A DNA stretch of 64,000 nt from Rufibacter tibetensis (GTDB lineage: Bacteria > Bacteroidota > Bacteroidia > Cytophagales > Hymenobacteraceae). The stretch covers positions 1,457,001 through 1,521,000 of the forward strand of contig NZ_CP012643.1 in the NCBI RefSeq assembly GCF_001310085.1, read 5' to 3'. Below are positions 45,415-54,477 of this stretch, in pieces (within the stretch, counting starts at the first letter, position 1; every line of letters begins with the position of its first letter). Made by a program: the position numbers and the translations under genes. The notes under the pieces were generated by a model. It made no database searches. It was not told where the DNA came from and was given only the letters and a program-made list of their open reading frames with translations.

Positions 45415-46344
45415 ATGAGTAGGAAAAATAAAGCTACCCCCCAACCTGATTTAGAGATAGCTTTTGGCAAAGCCTTAATTTATTTACAGAAAGCGACAGT
45501 TTCTTTCAATATCTTATCGAGTGAAGATTTATACTATAACAATAGAGCATTGATTGAAGTCAATGGCAATGCAACCTTCGCTGCCTTTGCTTTAGAATTT
45601 GGAGACGTCCTTTTCTTAGGGTATAATCAATTCAAGAAGAAGGCTCTCAAGTTGAGTTTAAATGAAAGATCTGACTACTTAAGGGCTTCCTCTCACTACC
45701 TGCACGAATTATTCTTGGAGGCCTTAGACAAATTCAAGCATAGGCTTAGTCTAAATTTAAAACTCGAACCAAAGACCAAGTCGTTGATTGTCCCTGATGA
45801 CTACCCTAAAATAACTTTTTTGGATTTCAATGAAGGAATAGATTCTTTGTCAGAGAGGCTTAAGAGTGAATTAGGCACAATAACCACAAAATTAGAAACT
45901 CTACAGAAGGAATATAGTGCTCAGGAAGTGATTGATGATTTGAAAAGGTTAAACTCGAATGAGGGAATCAGATATGAACACTACCATACAAAACCAGATT
46001 GTTTGAATGTTTTGCTTAAGTCACTACAGAACCATGATCCTCCTTTAATAGATAAAACTTTGAGGTTGCCTCACTTCAGGCGTGCATTCAAGCCTGGCTT
46101 CACCCTTGATCCTATAAAGTGGCATGGAACCGCAGAACAACTACACTATTTTATTTCAGAGTTAGAGTCAAAAGAAGTTATAAGCTTTAATAGCAGGAAG
46201 AAATGGTCAGCAGTTGCAAAGGCTTTCTGTAAACCTAATACCGACCCTTGGCCTGAAACCACCTTATCGGGAAATGGTCCACCTAAAGAAACAAGCAATA
46301 TAGATAGCATCATAAAAGCAATCCAGACCTGTATAGGGTTATAA
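45415..46344 (+). CDS. Hypothetical protein, last gene of the restriction operon
   Basis: 309 residues, no recognised domain. The N-terminal half is helical and acidic-basic mixed. The C-terminal stretch (FTLDPIKWHGTAEQLHYFISELESKEVISFNSRKKWSAVAKAF) resembles C-terminal pieces of Bacteroidota mobile-element or defence-associated proteins. It starts 41 bp after hsdR and is followed by the operon's terminator, so it is probably co-transcribed. Confidence 0.65.
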   Translation: MSRKNKATPQPDLEIAFGKALIYLQKATVSFNILSSEDLYYNNRALIEVNGNATFAAFALEFGDVLFLGYNQFKKKALKLSLNERSDYLRASSHYLHELFLEALDKFKHRLSLNLKLEPKTKSLIVPDDYPKITFLDFNEGIDSLSERLKSELGTITTKLETLQKEYSAQEVIDDLKRLNSNEGIRYEHYHTKPDCLNVLLKSLQNHDPPLIDKTLRLPHFRRAFKPGFTLDPIKWHGTAEQLHYFISELESKEVISFNSRKKWSAVAKAFCKPNTDPWPETTLSGNGPPKETSNIDSIIKAIQTCIGL

Positions 46345-46349
46345 AGCCC

Positions 46350-46480
46350 AACTCAGTTTTCTACTTTTTTCCACCCACTATTTTCCATAAAACTCATTAA
46401 AAGCCGCGCCTGCGGCTTTTTTTATTCTATATACTACTGAGGTAAAACTGAGTTATTATAAGACCGCCTTAAAACTCAGT
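46350..46480. repeat. Three copies of AAAACTGAGTT-type sites
   Basis: AACTCAGTTTT (46350-46360), its exact complement AAAACTGAGTT (46444-46454) and AAAACTCAGT (46471-46480) cluster before the excisionase-like gene. Copies two and three form an inverted repeat with a 17-bp gap, an arrangement typical for regulator or recombinase binding. Confidence 0.7.
46399..46424 (+). terminator. Terminator of the restriction operon
   Basis: AAAAGCCGC and GCGGCTTTT form a 9-bp stem with a GCCT loop, followed by a T-run. Confidence 0.88.
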
Positions 46481-46518
46481 AAACAAGCCGTAAAATTGCA
46501 GAAACAAAAAAATACGAC

Positions 46519-46812
46519 ATGATTGATTTACCCTTGAAAAGGTTCGATGACCTAGAAAGACAGCTTGCCATGCAGAACATCCTGAAAAAACCCATCCTGA
46601 CAGTGGGAGAGGCCGCGGAGTACCTAGACCTGAGCACCTCCCAGATCTACAAGCTGACCAGCTCACGGCAACTGCCTAGCTTCTGCCCTAACGGGAAAAA
46701 GCTCTACCTGAGACGCGTTGATATAGACGAGTGGGTGCTGGGGAAACCCAATTACTCAACAGCCCAACTACAAAGCCAAGCCCTGCAAGGATTAGCCTCC
46801 CGGAAAAGGTAG
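46519..46812 (+). CDS. Excisionase/MerR-like helix-turn-helix protein
   Basis: 97 residues with a helix-turn-helix of the HTH_17 type: PILTVGEAAEYLDLSTSQIYKLTSSRQLPSF, then the wing KKLYLRRVDIDEWVLGK. Such proteins control integrative-element excision or transcription. It begins the mobile-element module and lies next to the AAAACTGAGTT repeats, its possible binding sites. Confidence 0.85.
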   Translation: MIDLPLKRFDDLERQLAMQNILKKPILTVGEAAEYLDLSTSQIYKLTSSRQLPSFCPNGKKLYLRRVDIDEWVLGKPNYSTAQLQSQALQGLASRKR

Positions 46813-46920
46813 GTTAGTACAGAACCAAATTTGACAAATGCCAACAATTCAGTTGGCATCCACCTCCTATCCCTGTGTCGGGGATCCAACCAAAATACTC
46901 AACCCTTTAACAGCACAACC

Positions 46921-47226
46921 ATGAACAAATCCTACAATTTGACCCTCTTGGCCGAATTGCCTGCGCTAGGCCCTAACACACACTGGTTCTACATGAGTGA
47001 TGGAATAGATGGATTACAGAAGGCTCACCCTCATCATGACATTGACTCCTTTCTGCTGGGGAAAGGCCCGCTAGGGACAAGCCAAAGCTTCTTCTCCATT
47101 CTCCTCTCTCTTGGACACCTCATCTCCATGGACGACGAAGATCCCGAAGGAAACCATTGTTTGCATCAAGCTATCACTGAGGATGCAGTAGACACTCTGA
47201 ACAGGATACTCCACAGCAACTATTAA
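46921..47226 (+). CDS. Hypothetical protein of the mobile-element module
   Basis: 101 residues from ATG at 46921 (an in-frame ATG at 46831 is possible). No recognised domain; acidic, with a hydrophobic centre (FFSILLSLGHLISM). It lies between the HTH gene and the DUF3987 gene, 4 bp before the latter, so probably co-transcribed. Confidence 0.55.
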   Translation: MNKSYNLTLLAELPALGPNTHWFYMSDGIDGLQKAHPHHDIDSFLLGKGPLGTSQSFFSILLSLGHLISMDDEDPEGNHCLHQAITEDAVDTLNRILHSNY

Positions 47227-47230
47227 AAAC

Positions 47231-48946
47231 ATGTCTATGAGACCACCTAATTTACTTTACCAGCGCCCTGACCTCCCGCAGGAATACGACGGGCTGCATC
47301 TGGCGGCCCTGTACAGCTGCTTCCCGGAGTTCTTCAAGCAGATCCTGCACCCCCACAGGGACCCGCAGGAACTGATCATCGCCAGCTTCTCGGCACTGGC
47401 CACCTCCGCCGCCCTGATCCCGAACGTGTACACCATCTACCGCGGGAAACGCAACTACCCCTACCTGAACGTATTGGTGATCATGCCGCCCGCCAGCGGC
47501 AAGGGCGCCTTGGAGTTCAGCAGGATTCTGCTCAGCGAGATAAACCGTTCCCTTGCCAAGGAATATGAGGCGGAGTGCAAGAGATACGAGCATGAGCTTC
47601 AGGTGTACAAGCATGCCGTGAAGAAAGGAACGGCAATCGCCCCGCCTACCCCCCCCAAGTTGTACCTAATCTTGATCTCCGGTAATACCACCTCCGCAAG
47701 GCTCATCCAGCAGCTGGCTGACAATGGGGCAAACATACCACTCGTGATGCTGGAGACCGAGATCGATGCCGTCTCGGGCATGTTCTCTGGGGAGATGGGA
47801 GCCCAGAACTCAGTTATTTTCCGGCAGCTGTTCCAACACGAATCCGTGAGCTCCGCCCGCAAGGGGGACCGCGAGACCCTGACGGCGGATACCCCGAAGA
47901 TGGCCATCATCCTCTCGGGCACGGAGAACCAGGTGAGGAGCCTCTTCAAGGGAAACGAGGACGGCCTGCTCAGCCGGTTCCTGATCCTGGAGCCAACCCC
48001 GCGGATGGAATGGGTTTCCCCCAGGCCAAGGAAAGGCGAAAGACCCATGGAAGACCATTACAAAGAGCTCTCGCTGAAGTTCCTACGCCTATGGAAGCAC
48101 ACCCAGCATCTGGAGGTAGAGGTCAAGTTCACCGAAAGCCAGTGGGACGTGCTGGACAAAATTGGGGAAGAGCTCCAGCAGCGGGCCTTCGTTATCGGGG
48201 GAATATATGCCGTGAGCATAGCCAGGCGCCACTCGGTGATGGCAGCCCGATTCTGCACCATACTGGCCCTTTCCCGGCACTTCGACCTGGAAACCTGCAC
48301 CGTGCCCGACTTGGGAAGTGAGATATACCCCACGGAGGAGGATTTCTCAGCCAGCCTGGAACTGACCGAGTACTCCTTCAGTAAGTCACTGAAGCTCTTC
48401 CAGCGGATGCCTGCCTCCCAGCCTGTAAAGACAGAGAACAGGCTCCAGTACAACTTCTTCGCCACGTTGCCTGCCGAATTCCACAAGGCGGAGGCTGACG
48501 CCCTCGCTCAGAAGCTGAGGATCGCCCCCCGCACGAGGGATCGCTGGCTGAGCGCCTTCGTCCAGACGGGCGCTCTGGAAAGGATTGGGAGAGGTCGCTA
48601 CAAAAAAAGCCCCCTGGCATTAATGGCAGTGGCAGAGGAGCAAAAAGAAAGAATAGATAACTTCAACAAAGACGATAAAATGACAGTAACAGTCGAAATC
48701 GAGCCCCAATACGTCTCTTTCCTGAACGAGGGCGGGGACATCATCTATGACATAAGGAGAGCGGAACTGGGTGACGCGAACAAGTACCCCCAAGGCTACA
48801 TCAGCACCTGGGTGTTCGACCTAGCCCCCAAGTCCTGGGTAACCAGGGAATTGGTCCTAGGGCTATGCGAGTTCATCAAGCAGGAGGTCCCGGATAATAA
48901 AATTGACTGGGAGGCGACCTACGCGTACATTGACATGTTCCATTAA
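47231..48946 (+). CDS. DUF3987 (primase/helicase-associated) protein
   Basis: 571 residues. The N-terminal and central part matches DUF3987: IIASFSALATSAALIPNVYTIYRGK, NVLVIMPPASGKGALEF with a P-loop-like ASGKG, and LSGTENQVRSLFKGNEDGLLSRFLILEP. DUF3987 proteins occur in Bacteroidota integrative elements and plasmids and are linked to replication. Base composition is visibly G+C-rich versus the restriction operon, suggesting a different origin. Confidence 0.85.
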   Translation: MSMRPPNLLYQRPDLPQEYDGLHLAALYSCFPEFFKQILHPHRDPQELIIASFSALATSAALIPNVYTIYRGKRNYPYLNVLVIMPPASGKGALEFSRILLSEINRSLAKEYEAECKRYEHELQVYKHAVKKGTAIAPPTPPKLYLILISGNTTSARLIQQLADNGANIPLVMLETEIDAVSGMFSGEMGAQNSVIFRQLFQHESVSSARKGDRETLTADTPKMAIILSGTENQVRSLFKGNEDGLLSRFLILEPTPRMEWVSPRPRKGERPMEDHYKELSLKFLRLWKHTQHLEVEVKFTESQWDVLDKIGEELQQRAFVIGGIYAVSIARRHSVMAARFCTILALSRHFDLETCTVPDLGSEIYPTEEDFSASLELTEYSFSKSLKLFQRMPASQPVKTENRLQYNFFATLPAEFHKAEADALAQKLRIAPRTRDRWLSAFVQTGALERIGRGRYKKSPLALMAVAEEQKERIDNFNKDDKMTVTVEIEPQYVSFLNEGGDIIYDIRRAELGDANKYPQGYISTWVFDLAPKSWVTRELVLGLCEFIKQEVPDNKIDWEATYAYIDMFH

Positions 48947-48968
48947 GCTTGACGCCAATGCCACTTAT

Positions 48969-49006
48969 GCCACGCCGTGTTTTCACAGACACGGCGTGGC
49001 TTTTTT
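48969..49006 (+). terminator. Terminator of the DUF3987 gene
   Basis: GCCACGCCGTGT and ACACGGCGTGGC form a perfect 12-bp stem around an 8-nt loop, followed by T6. Confidence 0.92.
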
Positions 49007-49075
49007 ATTTTATCCCTTCCTCAACCCACTAGGCTTCAAAAGGGAGGCCAAAGTGGCGATTGAAACTCAAACTTT

Positions 49076-49120
49076 AGGAGTTTAAACCCCTGAGGTGTAA
49101 CCCCCAGGAGTTTAAACCTC
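49076..49120. repeat. Three tandem 15-bp iteron-like repeats
   Basis: AGGAGTTTAAACCCC (49076-49090), TGAGGTGTAACCCCC (49091-49105) and AGGAGTTTAAACCTC (49106-49120) follow one another without gaps. The outer copies are near identical and the middle one is diverged. They lie between the DUF3987 and DUF3871 genes, a position fitting a replication origin or an operator. Confidence 0.75.
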
Positions 49121-49121
49121 C

Positions 49122-50117
49122 CTAGTTCAGGAACCAACTGGCCCGGCCCCCGTCCAGGGCTTGTTGCACCTGGGAGGCGAAGTCCAGCGCGTTCACCGAG
49201 CGGTCCAGGAATTGGTCGATATAGGTGGACTTGTTGGCCCCGGTGAAGAGGTTGTAGAGCCGCCAGAGGTTGATGGTGCCGTCCCCCTGCCTACAGAAGC
49301 TCTGGTCGCGGTAGTAGTCGCTGCAAACTGAATTCAATTGCGAGTCCCCGTAGAGCAGCGCCGGCAGGTTCTTTCTCTCCCCCGCCGGGAGATGATTATA
49401 CATCCGACACCGGCCCAAGAGCGTGGCGAACTGTTTCTCAGTGAGGGAGTAGCGCGAGAGCTCCTGCATCTGCCTAAGGTGGCGGTGCTGGTCGTAGTTG
49501 CCCAAGAGGTCGTAGATGCCCTCCCTGAGCTGGTTCAGGTCCGTCACCCGCAGGTCCGCCAGCAGCCCGTCGGTGCGCACGCACAGGTTCGTGCACACCA
49601 GGTTCTTGAAGCCGACGAAGACCTTGAAGTGCTCCACGGCCCCCTTGCGGTTGTAGAGGTTGTCCAGGTTGTAGGCCTTCACCCCGCCCACGGTAAGCGT
49701 GAGGGTGTTGCCGTCGATCTCGTCCATGATAGAGGGGATCTCGAGGCAGAACATCATCCTTTCGTAGTAGAGGGTCCGCTCCCACTCTTGCAGCTGCGCG
49801 GCGGGCTTGTCGCGGGCCTCGGGCACGCGGCCCTTGATGGGGTGCGAGACCCTGAGCTGGGGTTCCAGGATGGTCTCCCCCCGGAACAGGTCGCTGACCG
49901 CCTCTTTGGCGGCCAGCACGAAGTCGGCCTGGGAGACCAGCGGCTCGTTGTCCTTGGCGAAGACGGGGATGATGTGCCCCTCCCGGAGCTCCTCGAAGGA
50001 GACGGCGGTGGTGTTGGCCTCGATGAAGGCTTTGGAGCCGCCCTTGCGGCTTGGCTCAGGGTTAATGACCTGCAGGGCAGGAGTGTGGGTTCTAAGTGGT
50101 GCGTGCGTCGTTTCCAT
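49122..50117 (-). CDS. DUF3871 protein of the mobile-element module
   Basis: 331 residues matching the Bacteroidota DUF3871 family: KAFIEANTTAVSFEELREGHIIPVFAKDNEPLVSQADF, and later MFCLEIPSIMDEIDGNTLTLTVGGVKAYN. The family is typical of integrative elements and plasmids in this phylum. Function unknown. Its start overlaps the end of the ATPase gene by 26 bp. Confidence 0.85.
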   Translation of the reverse strand: METTHAPLRTHTPALQVINPEPSRKGGSKAFIEANTTAVSFEELREGHIIPVFAKDNEPLVSQADFVLAAKEAVSDLFRGETILEPQLRVSHPIKGRVPEARDKPAAQLQEWERTLYYERMMFCLEIPSIMDEIDGNTLTLTVGGVKAYNLDNLYNRKGAVEHFKVFVGFKNLVCTNLCVRTDGLLADLRVTDLNQLREGIYDLLGNYDQHRHLRQMQELSRYSLTEKQFATLLGRCRMYNHLPAGERKNLPALLYGDSQLNSVCSDYYRDQSFCRQGDGTINLWRLYNLFTGANKSTYIDQFLDRSVNALDFASQVQQALDGGRASWFLN

Positions 50118-51003
50118 TTCGGTGGATGGTTTGGTTAAGTAATTGGTCTGTTAACTGGCTTGACTTCTGGATGAACTGCTTCTGCTGCTGGAAGGCGCCC
50201 AGCAGGGATTGTCTCTGCGCCTCAGTGCAGCGGTGGTAAATGGCGGTGAGCTCGCCCAAGCTGGTGCATTGGGATACCTGCCCGAGGACTTCCTCATCAT
50301 CTGGGGCTGGCTCCTCCTGCACCGGCTCCGGGGAGCCTCCCTGGCACCAGGCCAGGATGAGCCGGCCTGTCTCTTCGGTGGGTATGAACGGGGGCCTGCC
50401 CGCGAACAGGCGGGTGCGGTCCTTGGAGGCGGTGGCCTGGTGGCGCAGGTCCAGCTCCAGCACGGTGGTGAACTCGTAGTCGATGCCCTCCCGCTGGATG
50501 GGCTTCATCCCCACCTTCTCGGGCACCTGCCTCCCGTTTTTCTCGGAGAGGGCGTACTCGGTCTTGGCGCGCACGGTGGCGACGATGTGGCAGGGGGACT
50601 GGAGCATGCGCTGGATAAAGGCTGCGTGCCGGGGCGTGACCTTGGACCAGGCCGCAAAGGAGCTGCCCGGCAGGGACCCGTGGAAATCCAGGAGGTACTC
50701 CCACTCGTGGCTGATGGAATCGATAATAATCACCTCCGCGCCCGCATGCTCGCAGGCCGCAATCGCCTCGATGTAGCGCTCGGGGGTGAAGGGCGCCGGC
50801 AGGGGCAGCACCTTATACTCGCCCAGGTCCGAATAGAGGTCGGCCGAGTGGTTCTCCGTGTCGATGACACAGACCCCGGGCCAGCCGCCCTCCGCCAGCC
50901 CCCTGGCGATGAGCAGGGCGGACATGGTCTTCCCGCCCCCACTCGGGGACTGGAGCAGCAGGCGGGTCTTGCCCCGCCGCCGGTTTGCTTTCTGTAGCTG
51001 CAT
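50092..51003 (-). CDS. RecA-like AAA ATPase (Sak4/phage type)
   Basis: 303 residues. Walker A is SPSGGGKTMSA (about 19-29), Walker B is VIIIDSISHEWEYLL (about 90-104), and the rest fits the AAA_24/Sak4-like recombination ATPases carried by phages and mobile elements. The C-terminal third is a variable, acidic linker. It probably loads or anneals single-stranded DNA for recombination or replication of the element. Confidence 0.8.
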   Translation of the reverse strand: MQLQKANRRRGKTRLLLQSPSGGGKTMSALLIARGLAEGGWPGVCVIDTENHSADLYSDLGEYKVLPLPAPFTPERYIEAIAACEHAGAEVIIIDSISHEWEYLLDFHGSLPGSSFAAWSKVTPRHAAFIQRMLQSPCHIVATVRAKTEYALSEKNGRQVPEKVGMKPIQREGIDYEFTTVLELDLRHQATASKDRTRLFAGRPPFIPTEETGRLILAWCQGGSPEPVQEEPAPDDEEVLGQVSQCTSLGELTAIYHRCTEAQRQSLLGAFQQQKQFIQKSSQLTDQLLNQTIHRNGNDARTT

Positions 51004-51082
51004 AGATGGCTATGATTGATGGGTGAATGAAAAAGGAAAGGCGGCCCAGATGGAGCCGCCTTGGATAATGGGCAATCTAACG

Positions 51083-51409
51083 CTAGGTCTCCCCGACCTG
51101 GGTGAGCCCCAGCTGGGTCTCGTCGCGGGGATGGGGCTTGTAGGCGTAGCCGTGGCGCAGGGTGAGTGTCCGCTTGGTGGAGGGGTCGCGGTACTGGTAG
51201 GGCTCCACCGCGACCTTCACGAGGATGCCCGGCAGGGTGGCCCCTCTGAGCAGGGCCGCCGACTCCGCATTGGAGCCCGCCGGCACGCGGCAGGCCTTGG
51301 CCACCAGGAAGGGCTCCCCCGTCACCTGGCACTCGACGACCTCGCACCCGGCGGTGAGCTCCAGCTCGAGGCCCTCCCCTTCAGGGGCGGCGTTGGTGAT
51401 CTTTACCAT
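51083..51409 (-). CDS. Hypothetical protein of the mobile-element module
   Basis: 108 residues, no recognised domain; beta-rich composition (LELELTAGCEVVECQVTGEPFLV). First gene of the minus-strand module, 79 bp upstream of the ATPase gene. G+C-rich with strong codon bias, like its neighbours, which supports it over the many antisense open frames in this stretch. Confidence 0.55.
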   Translation of the reverse strand: MVKITNAAPEGEGLELELTAGCEVVECQVTGEPFLVAKACRVPAGSNAESAALLRGATLPGILVKVAVEPYQYRDPSTKRTLTLRHGYAYKPHPRDETQLGLTQVGET

Positions 51410-52166
51410 GGGTCAGTAAGGTTAAGGGTTGATGCTGGACCGACTGGGGGGTGGGTAAGTTGGCCTGGTTCGGGAACCTGTCAGGCTAACAGGGGGGGTG
51501 GGTCCGGGAACGCTCTACCGGGGGGAGGTCTGCTTAGGTACCCTAGGAACGGGAGCATGCAGCACATTTTTAAATAAAAAAATTTGGCCTCCCGGTATGA
51601 CCTGCTCCGATTTTTTAGGCCCCTTCCCTTTATAGGGCAGATAACTTTCAAGGGTATATAGACAGAATCAATAGCTCAAATCAAGAGCCACTGTCTCAGA
51701 AAACAGCTATATTTTACTAAAAGCACATGATGAAACGCACTACCAACTTGCAGAGTGGCTCATTGCATTCCCTCACTATTTCCGGTTTGGAGAAGTGCAT
51801 GTTGGGATCATAGCCATATATACTTATTTAGGGTGGTAGGTATTATTACTCGGAAAGGGAGACAATGAAAAGGCGTGCAGGTGGGTTAGCGCAAATGCGG
51901 GCGCACGCAGAGCCTGTCAGTAGATATTGTGTTTTCCAAGTGTTCATAAGTAAAGACAGAGTTGTGAGGGGCTGATCTTAGAAATCCCCCTTTCAGCAGT
52001 TGGTTAGGCTTTGGCGAGCACTCACCTACAACTGTAGTGCGGTATAGTATTTCATCTTACCCAAAGGAATTCAATAAAATGCAATTTGAAAAAATGAAAG
52101 GCTTCAGTAAAGGATGTAAAGCACCTTATGAGCGTGTTTTATATTTGGCCAATTTATTTTATTTAT
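51410..52166. other. Intergenic region with a G-run cluster
   Basis: Upstream region of the minus-strand module. The G-runs at 51446-51525 include a sequence able to form a G-quadruplex (51492-51508). From about 51560 the DNA turns A+T-rich and holds no convincing gene up to the IS1182 element. Confidence 0.45.
51492..51508 (+). other. Potential G-quadruplex
   Basis: Four G-tracts of three within 17 nt (loops G, T, TCC) lie about 85-100 bp upstream of the minus-strand start codon 51409, on the template strand of that gene. Confidence 0.4.
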
Positions 52167-52174
52167 ACGATCGT

Positions 52175-53832
52175 GGCTGTTGCACAACTCATCATTAGGC
52201 GGAGATTAACGCGGACTGCACTTCCAATTACCTGGAGGATTTTGTATCTTAAGGTATGCAAGGGAGAAAAGACTATACCGAAAAACTCTTCACCAGTTTC
52301 CAGTTGTCGAGCCGCATCCCCAGGGAGAACTTCTACCGGCGTCTGAAGGAAACGCTTGACCTGGGGTTCCTTTACCGGGACACCAAAACCCTTTACGGCA
52401 GAACCGGCAACCCCTCCATCGACCCAGTAGTCTTCTTCAAGCTCATGCTCACCGGCTACCTGGAGAACATCACCTCCGACCGGAAACTGGTCGAGCACTG
52501 CTCCATGCGGATGGACATCCTCTACTTCCTGGGCTACGACATCGACGAGGAGTTGCCCTGGCACTCCACGCTCTCCCGGACTCGCCAACTCTACCCCGAG
52601 GCCCTATTCGAGTCGTTGTTTGAAAAGGTCTTCTGCCTGTGCGCCGACAGGGGCATGGTGGCTGGCCATACCCAAGCCATAGACTCGGCCCCGATCAAGG
52701 CCAACGCCTCGATGGAGAGCCTGCTTGTCAAACAGCCGAAGGAGTCCGTGCGGATGCACCTAGCCGGGGTCAGAAGGGAAAACGGCGAAGAGGGCAAACA
52801 GCAGGGGGTCATCTCCGCCTCGGAGCATCAGCTCAAGAAGCTGGAGAAATATCAGCAGAAGCTAAAGGGGGCCGTCGGTTCGCCGGGTGCAAGCCACGGT
52901 AAGGCACGCCTGGTGAGCAATATGACACACTACAGTCCCACGGACCCGGACGCCCGCATCTCCGTCAAGCCCGGCAAGGCCCGGAAGCTCAACTACCACT
53001 GCAGCCTGGCCGTGGACACGGCGCAGGGCGTGATCAGCCATGTGCAGGCGGACTTCGCCGACGGCAGGGACAGCCAGCACCTGCCCGGCATCGTAGGGAA
53101 GCTGCAGCAGAGGCTGAAAGACCATCAACTTCCCATGCAGGACCTTGTGGCCGACGCGGGCTACTCCAACGGGGCCAACTACGCTTTGCTGGAGCAGCGG
53201 GGTATCACCGGCTGGATACCGGTGTTCGGCAAATACAAGCCCGAGATAGAAGGGTTCCCCTACGACGAGCAGGCGGATTGCTTCACCTGCCCGGCAGGAA
53301 AGGCCCTGCCCTTTAAGAGTTACGACACCACTGCGGACGGCGGCCTGGTGAAGGTCTACCTGGCCCGTTACCAGGACTGCAAAAATTGCCCCCTCAAGTC
53401 TTCCTGCGCCCCCAAGAGCCCCTGCCGCCAGATCCGCCGAACCGCTTACGACAAGGAGTACCGCAGGGCATTGCAGCGGCAGGAAAGTACCCGGGGCAGG
53501 CGCATGAAGGGACTCCGGCAAAGCACTGTGGAGCCGGTCTTCGGGACCTTGGTCCATCACTATGGGATGAGGAAGGTAGGCGTGCGGGGAAAAGCAGGGG
53601 CCCGCAAGGTGATGCTCATGGCTGCTGTCGCCTTCAACCTGAAGAAGTACCTGAAGTTCAACTCCGTCAAGGCAGAAGGCCAGGCAATGGCGCTGCAAAA
53701 GGAGCATTATCGGGCTTTCCTAAGCTATTCTTTCACCTCTGGGGCGCTCTTCCTGAACTGAGAGTCAACCCGGAAGCACGGATTCGGATTTTACCTTAGA
53801 AATGGACGATTGCACAGGGTTGTGCAACAGCC
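52175..53832 (+). mobile_element. IS1182-family insertion sequence
   Basis: Bounded by 14-bp inverted repeats GGCTGTTGCACAAC (52175-52188) and its complement (53819-53832). Both ends are flanked by the palindrome ACGATCGT (52167-52174 and 53833-53840). Contains one intact transposase gene. The right inverted repeat is part of a small extra hairpin. Confidence 0.88.
52256..53761 (+). CDS. IS1182-family transposase
   Basis: 501 residues. The N-terminal DUF772 region (FYRRLKETLDLGFLYRDTKTLYGRTGNPSIDPVVFFKLMLTGYLENITSDRKLVEH) and the DDE catalytic domain (AIDSAPIKANASM, ...VADAGYSNGANY..., and VEPVFGTLVHHYGMRK) are complete, so the copy looks functional. Zn-finger-like cysteines (CPAGKALPF, CKNCPLKSSC) lie in the C-terminal third. 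G+C-rich. Confidence 0.92.
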   Translation: MQGRKDYTEKLFTSFQLSSRIPRENFYRRLKETLDLGFLYRDTKTLYGRTGNPSIDPVVFFKLMLTGYLENITSDRKLVEHCSMRMDILYFLGYDIDEELPWHSTLSRTRQLYPEALFESLFEKVFCLCADRGMVAGHTQAIDSAPIKANASMESLLVKQPKESVRMHLAGVRRENGEEGKQQGVISASEHQLKKLEKYQQKLKGAVGSPGASHGKARLVSNMTHYSPTDPDARISVKPGKARKLNYHCSLAVDTAQGVISHVQADFADGRDSQHLPGIVGKLQQRLKDHQLPMQDLVADAGYSNGANYALLEQRGITGWIPVFGKYKPEIEGFPYDEQADCFTCPAGKALPFKSYDTTADGGLVKVYLARYQDCKNCPLKSSCAPKSPCRQIRRTAYDKEYRRALQRQESTRGRRMKGLRQSTVEPVFGTLVHHYGMRKVGVRGKAGARKVMLMAAVAFNLKKYLKFNSVKAEGQAMALQKEHYRAFLSYSFTSGALFLN

Positions 53833-53840
53833 ACGATCGT

Positions 53841-54477
53841 TTAAATGAAATCAGAATAGGCATAAACTTGACAGAAGGGAAGTGAAAGTTTCGGCATGGT
53901 TTAGCCTATTTCTCACAAATGCCATCTCATAAACAACTACTTGTTTTAATTTGTGAGATGACCATCTGGGACAGCAGCATTGCTATCAGGACAATGTTTT
54001 CAAACAGCATCAAATTTCTCACCCCACGGCCGTTTTACGAGACGAGGCAACTTTACTCGTTTCCGTTCCTGGTACCGGTTTGGAAACTTTTACAGTGATG
54101 GCTAAACGATTGTTGAGGTTACTAAGTCTGCTTTATTCAGTCTGCCGCCAATGTTTTTCGTACTTGTGGCAATAAAACTTCCATCAACCAAAGGAGAGCA
54201 GACCCTGTGACCAAGGGTAGAGCAGTTCGGAACGGCTGATGGATACCACCGGTAGCTAGACATAGAAGAATAGCTCCAGAACCGGGTCGACTCAGCCAGT
54301 AGACGAACGATTCCGTTGTTGTAGGTTGTCCCTGTCCAGGCTTAGCACCTCGTACTCATCCATCCGGAGCATGAGGTACTGTCTGCCTGCCCTTTCACTT
54401 AGCTTTAGTTCTTCCGTTGTAGTGGAAATGATGATGGTATTAGCTAGATTGTAATAATTGTAGGAGGGAGAATCCCA
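53841..54477. pseudogene. Gene debris between two insertion sequences
   Basis: No intact gene. On the minus strand, about 54310-54440 reads TTEELKLSERAGRQYLMLRMDEYEVLSLDRDNLQQ before stops, so it is probably the remnant of an unidentified protein. I see no repeat or RNA feature. Confidence 0.35.

Noticed and set aside
49338-50997. Long plus-strand open frames opposite the DUF3871 and ATPase genes
   Set aside because: Antisense shadows of G+C-rich genes: Val/Gly/Leu-rich composition, no recognisable domain, and the minus-strand frames carry clear family motifs.
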